Source: Mizugakiibacter sp.
GTDB taxonomy: Bacteria; Pseudomonadota; Gammaproteobacteria; Xanthomonadales; Rhodanobacteraceae
Length of the DNA stretch: 36,739 bases
Assembly (NCBI GenBank): GCA_003233305.1
Contig: QILI01000081.1
Coordinates: 1-36,739 of the forward strand
Direction: 5' to 3'
A model generated the notes under the pieces. It saw only the letters and a program-made list of their open reading frames with translations. It did not search any database and had not been told where the DNA came from. The position numbers and the translations under genes were made by a program. Of the stretch, positions 33,418 to 36,739 are shown in pieces (within the stretch, counting starts at the first letter, position 1; every line of letters begins with the position of its first letter).

Positions 33418-34443
33418 ATGAGCGGTTGCGAAACCTTTCGTCGCGAACGTATCTGCAGTGCGAAGAGCGTTCTGGTCGTTGCCCCCCACCCGGACGACGA
33501 AATTCTTGCCGCAGGTGGTTTGCTGCAGGTTGCACGTGAGGCGGGTGCCAGTGTGAACGTGTTGTTGTTAACGGATGGCGACAACAATCCCTGGCCACAA
33601 CGCTGGCTGGAAAAACGTCTGCGTATCAATGCCCATGATCGGCAACGCTGGGCGCAACGCCGCCGGGGTGAGTCAGCGCTGGCACTTGCTAGGCTGGGAT
33701 TCCCCGAGTCGGTACAAACGGCCCTGGGTTGGCCGGATCTTGGCATCACTGATCGCTTGCTCGACGATCCTCAAGCTATGCTGCAGCCGATCCGTGACAT
33801 GTTGAGTGAATGGCAGCCCGATCTACTGGTTCTGCCAACGCTGGACGATCACCATCCCGATCATAGTGCCGCACGTATTGTCTTCGAGTTGGCTATGGCG
33901 GCAATGCCTGTTGCTGAAAGGCCGATACTGTTCGGCTATCGTGTGCACGGTCAGCATCCCAGCGGTGGAGAACTGTCGTTGCGTGTTGAGCAGGCTACCA
34001 ACAAGGCCTATGCGTTGGAAGCACACGCATCACAACTCGCCTTGTCCGGTGGTCGGTTACGACACTTGCTTGGTAGAACCGAGCATTTTGTCGAAGTCTT
34101 GCCACGGCTCCCGACTTCGGCAGCGGCCAGTCTGTTGGTGCCGTGGCATCCATGGCCCTTGCTGGGACGTGGTTGTGAATTGCTGGTCTTGAGTGAGGCT
34201 CGCACTTGGTGTTTGCCAATACGGGACCGGATTCAGGAAGATCTCCTGCATCTGCGCACTACAGCGGAGGGCCTCATCCTGCACTTTGATAACCAACGGC
34301 CGTCGCCACTTTTTATGAAAATACGCGGTCGGATTTCCACCCCCTGGATTTATGATTCCTGGAACTGGATATCTGCAGACGACGCAGGTAGCTTGACCCC
34401 AGCCACCGATTCATCCAGTCTCTTCCGAGCCAGTTCGGAGTAA
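33418..34443 (+). CDS. PIG-L family (LmbE-like) deacetylase
   Basis: Predicted zinc-dependent N-acetylglucosaminyl deacetylase-like enzyme, 341 residues from the ATG at 33418, about 9 nt after TTGGAGG. The PIG-L domain (about 15-170) carries metal motif VVAPHPDDEILAAGG (His24, Asp26 and Asp27) and second motif LDDHHPDHSAA, both intact. From about residue 185 there is an additional domain of about 150 residues that I do not recognise. Its insertion between holB and pilZ is unusual, since these are normally adjacent. Substrate unknown; a cell-surface sugar or a pilus-linked glycan are only guesses. Confidence 0.85.
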   Translation: MSGCETFRRERICSAKSVLVVAPHPDDEILAAGGLLQVAREAGASVNVLLLTDGDNNPWPQRWLEKRLRINAHDRQRWAQRRRGESALALARLGFPESVQTALGWPDLGITDRLLDDPQAMLQPIRDMLSEWQPDLLVLPTLDDHHPDHSAARIVFELAMAAMPVAERPILFGYRVHGQHPSGGELSLRVEQATNKAYALEAHASQLALSGGRLRHLLGRTEHFVEVLPRLPTSAAASLLVPWHPWPLLGRGCELLVLSEARTWCLPIRDRIQEDLLHLRTTAEGLILHFDNQRPSPLFMKIRGRISTPWIYDSWNWISADDAGSLTPATDSSSLFRASSE

Positions 34444-34447
34444 GTCT

Positions 34448-34819
34448 ATGACCGATTCAGCCAAACCCGAGGGTAGCAATTCGAGACAAAGCATTTTGCC
34501 GGTCTCGATCAAGGATAACGAAGCGCTGCATCAAAGCTATATGCCGTTTCTGAAAGGCGGTGGGCTGTTCGTACCAACATCCAAGACCTACAACCTTGAC
34601 GATGAATTGTTTTTGTTAATCAATTTGTTCGATGAAAAGGATCGTCTGCCGGTTACCGGTAAAGTTGTCTGGATCACCCCACTTGGAGCGCAAGGCAACC
34701 GGGTCGCAGGAATCGGAGTGCAATTCAGTGACACTTCGGACAGCGAGGTAGCACGACATCAGATCGAGGCCCTGCTGGGCGCCAAGCTGGCATCAGAAAA
34801 GCCTACGCTCACCATGTGA
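34448..34819 (+). CDS. pilZ: Type IV pilus assembly protein PilZ
   Basis: Small cytoplasmic protein needed for type IV pilus assembly, 123 residues. ILPVSIKDNEALHQSYMPFL, GGGLFVPTSKTYNLDDELFL, GKVVWITPLGAQGNRVAGIG and VQFSD are diagnostic. As in other PilZ-proper proteins, the N-terminal RxxxR and DxSxxG c-di-GMP motifs are not seen, so it probably works through protein partners such as PilB and FimX. It begins 4 bp after the deacetylase stop, implying co-transcription. Confidence 0.93.
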   Translation: MTDSAKPEGSNSRQSILPVSIKDNEALHQSYMPFLKGGGLFVPTSKTYNLDDELFLLINLFDEKDRLPVTGKVVWITPLGAQGNRVAGIGVQFSDTSDSEVARHQIEALLGAKLASEKPTLTM

Positions 34820-34863
34820 ACCGTGAACCGGTGCATACAGCGCCAGAACGTACCCGTAGGGCG

Positions 34864-34964
34864 CGTCATCCCGGGCGTAGCCCCGGGATTCACGGTCGGC
34901 ATTGCCCGAGCAAGCCTGCAACGTGCTCCGGGCCGGGTGGATTCCCGCCTGCGCGGGAATGACG
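34864..34964. repeat. REP/BIME-like pair of inverted palindromic repeats
   Basis: Two related palindromes face each other. ATCCCGGG-CGTAGC-CCCGGGAT (34868-34889) is flanked by GTC and TCAC; ATTCCCGC-CTGC-GCGGGAAT (34941-34960) is flanked by GTGG and GACG. Read from each side, both begin GTCAT(T)CCCG and end CGGGATTC. This resembles the dispersed CGTCATTCCCGCGCAGG-type repeats of many proteobacteria. It lies downstream of pilZ. Confidence 0.75.
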
Positions 34965-34967
34965 ACA

Positions 34968-35069
34968 AGTGGTGCGAATATCACAAAAAGGCTCGTCCCG
35001 GCTTGCGCACGCCACCGCCACCGCGATGCTCGCCTTATGAACGTTCAGACCCACATAAATATTGCTAGA
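34968..35069 (-). pseudogene. IS110-family transposase N-terminal fragment
   Basis: The minus strand encodes SNIYVGLNVHKASIAVAVA followed by CASRDEPFCDIRTT, matching the N-terminus of IS110/IS116/IS902-family transposases, in which this motif normally reads VGLDVHK. The first catalytic Asp of the DEDD site is Asn here. The similarity stops at 34968, three bases from the edge of the REP-like repeat, and the rest of the transposase is absent. The 120 bp upstream (35070-35189) hold no gene. It is a dead remnant. Confidence 0.75.
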
Positions 35070-35189
35070 CTCTCTCCTGACCTGATTGCCTCGATTTTGG
35101 CTCTGCGTGAAAGGTGTGTTTCTCAATCCTGAAGCGTAACCCACGCCTTTGAGACTGGGCAGGTCAGTCCAAAATATCTATGGACTTAC

Positions 35190-35729
35190 TCAGCGTAGCG
35201 AGGGTGATCCACTTGGGTGTAGCTGAGCGGCGAGTGCGCGCCATACCGCAATATTCCAGCTACGTCGAGCTTGGCCAGATGGTGATGTGAGAACAAAAAC
35301 CCGCGTTGAAGCAATGGCTTGAGTCTGTAATCCAAAGTCGATTCGTGATCCAAGTACGGCTCTGGCGGCGTTTTTGCTGGTAAAAGCCAGCAGGTCGGGC
35401 CGGTAGCGTTTAATCTTCTCATGCAGTGCCGCGACATCGAAAGCATGTTTGGGTAATTCTGCGTCCACCCCGGAATGTTGCTTGGCCAAGTCGGTTAGAC
35501 CGATATTCAGGGTGAGCAGCTGGGGGTATTCCGCAGGTGCCAGCTGACAGGGAGTGATGCCGGCCTCGAATAGGGCTCGCCAGAAGGCATTGCCAGGATG
35601 CGCGTAATAAGCTTTGGCGGCCGCAGAGGCCCGACTGGGTGCTGTGCCGCAGAATACCAATTGCAATCCCGGCCGTAGTAAATCCGGGAGAATCGGGGTC
35701 GTAGATCGCGAGGACTGTATGGCCGGCAT
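35190..35729 (-). CDS. mug: G/U (mismatch-specific) DNA glycosylase, Mug type
   Basis: Removes uracil or thymine-derived lesions mispaired with guanine. It has 179 residues: N-terminal PDLLRPGLQLVFCGTAPSRA, then YYAHPGNAFWRALFEAGIT, the NIGLTDLAKQ segment, LAFTSKNAARAVLG, and C-terminal loop VLTSPSGQARR. The motif I region GTAPSRAS differs from the E. coli GINPG form but is found in many Mug-like proteins. No clear ribosome-binding site precedes the ATG at 35729. Confidence 0.87.
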   Translation of the reverse strand: MPAIQSSRSTTPILPDLLRPGLQLVFCGTAPSRASAAAKAYYAHPGNAFWRALFEAGITPCQLAPAEYPQLLTLNIGLTDLAKQHSGVDAELPKHAFDVAALHEKIKRYRPDLLAFTSKNAARAVLGSRIDFGLQTQAIASTRVFVLTSPSGQARRSWNIAVWRALAAQLHPSGSPSLR

Positions 35730-35895
35730 ACTGGGTGTTGGCGAGATGGGATACGTGGGCCGGCTATCTTGCCATGTTCTGGCGCAGGGTGGTTCAGCAA
35801 TGTCGAGCTGGTGGCCTCTGTTGTCAGCTCGCGGGACCGAGTATGTTTATACGCTTGCCTCATTGCTCATCCGCATTCCCATCATGGAGCTCAGC

Positions 35896-36739
35896 ATGAC
35901 CCGGAACTATTTTGCCCCTTTGTTTGCATCGCTGTGGCGGCGCAGCCTTGGCCTGTTGGTCGCATTGATCCTGTTGCCGGTGCTGGTGTCTACCCCGGCC
36001 GTCGCCGCTACGATTTCACCCGCCGCCGCCGTTGCCAACGGTTTGCAGTGGCGTCTGGTCGGTCCCTTCCGCGGTGGCTGGGCAACGATGGCGGTCGGTA
36101 TTCCTGATCAACCCAACACGTTCTACTTCGGTGCAGCCGACGGCGGGGTGTGGAAAACCACCAATGCCGGACGTACCTGGCGACCGCTGATGCAGCATGA
36201 GCCGGCGGCAACCGTAGGGGCGCTCGCCATTGCCCCCTCCGATCCGCAGATGATCTACGTCGGCACCGGGCAGGTGGCTGCCCGTTACGACATCGCCGGT
36301 GGTGACGGGGTGTATCGCAGCATTAACGGCGGTAAAACCTGGGTCAACATCGGGCTGCGCAATACGCGCCACATCGGGCGCATCCTGATCGATCCGAAAA
36401 ACCCAGACCGTGTGCTGGTGGCCGCACTAGGTCATATCTTCGATGCCAACCCCGCGCGCGGCGTCTACCTCACTACCGACGGCGGCAAGCACTGGAAGCA
36501 GACGCTCTACATCAATGCCGATACCGGCGTGGTGGATCTCGCCAGCGACCCCGAGCACCCGCAAGTCGTCTATGCCGCCGCGTGGCAGATGCGCATGCGC
36601 CCCTGGCTCGACTACTTCCAACCCCAGGCGGGGCCAGGCTCGGGCATTTACAAAAGCACCGACGGCGGCGTGCATTGGCACAAGCTTGAAGGGCACGGGC
36701 TGCCGACCGGAGTACTGGGCCGGATCGGGCTTGCGGTCG
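35896..36739 (+). CDS. Exported VPS10/sortilin-like beta-propeller protein, partial
   Basis: Open frame from the ATG at 35896 (GGAG seven bases upstream) to the end of the window, about 281 codons without a stop, so the C-terminus is missing. A signal peptide (about 18-38, ending PAVAA) leads to repeated BNR/sortilin-type propeller blades: GGVWKTTNAGRTWRPL, GVYRSINGGKTWVNIG, GVYLTTDGGKHWKQT and IYKSTDGGVHWHKL, spaced 50-75 residues apart. Start LQWRLVGPFRGG is typical of large 'glycosyl hydrolase' or VPS10-annotated proteins of about 1000 residues common in Xanthomonadales and Bacteroidetes. Substrate unknown. Codon third positions look more GC-rich than in upstream genes. Confidence 0.85.
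   Translation, partial: MTRNYFAPLFASLWRRSLGLLVALILLPVLVSTPAVAATISPAAAVANGLQWRLVGPFRGGWATMAVGIPDQPNTFYFGAADGGVWKTTNAGRTWRPLMQHEPAATVGALAIAPSDPQMIYVGTGQVAARYDIAGGDGVYRSINGGKTWVNIGLRNTRHIGRILIDPKNPDRVLVAALGHIFDANPARGVYLTTDGGKHWKQTLYINADTGVVDLASDPEHPQVVYAAAWQMRMRPWLDYFQPQAGPGSGIYKSTDGGVHWHKLEGHGLPTGVLGRIGLAV

Noticed and set aside
34823..35068. Small plus-strand frames over the REP/IS110 region
   Set aside because: Their residues (such as AGWIPACAGMT) are the usual translation of REP-type repeats and are not a gene.
1..36739. CRISPR array, prophage, toxin-antitoxin, defence or biosynthetic cluster
   Set aside because: No regularly spaced repeats, phage structural genes, or recognisable defence or biosynthetic modules were found on either strand.

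Overview
This window looks like an ordinary chromosomal stretch from a gammaproteobacterium. The evidence is gene order: fimT-pilV-pilW-pilX-pilY1, a System I ccmABCDEFGHI cluster, tRNA-Ser/ffs/dnaX-ybaB-recR, yceD-rpmF-fab, and holB close to pilZ. Base composition is moderately GC-rich. The pil and fab arrangements resemble Xanthomonadales, Nevskiales or pseudomonad-type genomes, but sequence alone does not let me name a genus.

Layout. 1-3223 (minus) is a type IV pilus minor-pilin operon ending in the start of pilY1, which is frameshifted by an exact 50-bp tandem duplication. 3443-10146 (minus) holds nine cytochrome c maturation genes, almost all joined by overlaps, preceded by DUF3293 and greB. 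11666-13159 (plus) is a MltD-type lytic transglycosylase. 13215-15317 (minus) carries an unknown gene, psd fused at its 5' end to an IS3-family remnant, and tRNA-Arg. The 4.5S SRP RNA and tRNA-Ser follow up to 15647. 15890-18962 (plus) is dnaX-ybaB-recR-HIT. A 142-bp MITE-like element lies next to slp. 19172-23703 (minus) is moxR-DUF58-tgpA-slp, and 23866-25007 (minus) is an unknown gene plus maf/yceF. 25017-34819 (plus) is the long yceD-rpmF-fabHDG-acpP-fabF-mltG-tmk-holB-(PIG-L deacetylase)-pilZ run. The right end has a REP-like inverted pair abutting an IS110-family remnant, a Mug-type DNA glycosylase, and the start of a large exported beta-propeller (VPS10/sortilin-like) protein that runs off the window.

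How the genes fit together. Most are housekeeping: pilus assembly (minor pilins and PilZ at opposite ends of the window), covalent haem attachment to periplasmic cytochromes c, DNA polymerase III clamp loader parts (dnaX and holB), recombination repair (recR), SRP targeting, fatty acid synthesis, phosphatidylethanolamine synthesis (psd), and peptidoglycan turnover (mltD, mltG). I see no CRISPR array, prophage, defence island or biosynthetic cluster, and I do not claim a new multi-gene system. The points worth attention are small-scale: the IS3 orfB-psd chimera, the pilY1 duplication, the MITE-like element with target duplication, the REP/IS110 junction, a near-consensus promoter implying a leaderless yceD mRNA, and two conserved slots (plsX and pabC) that are empty in the fab cluster.
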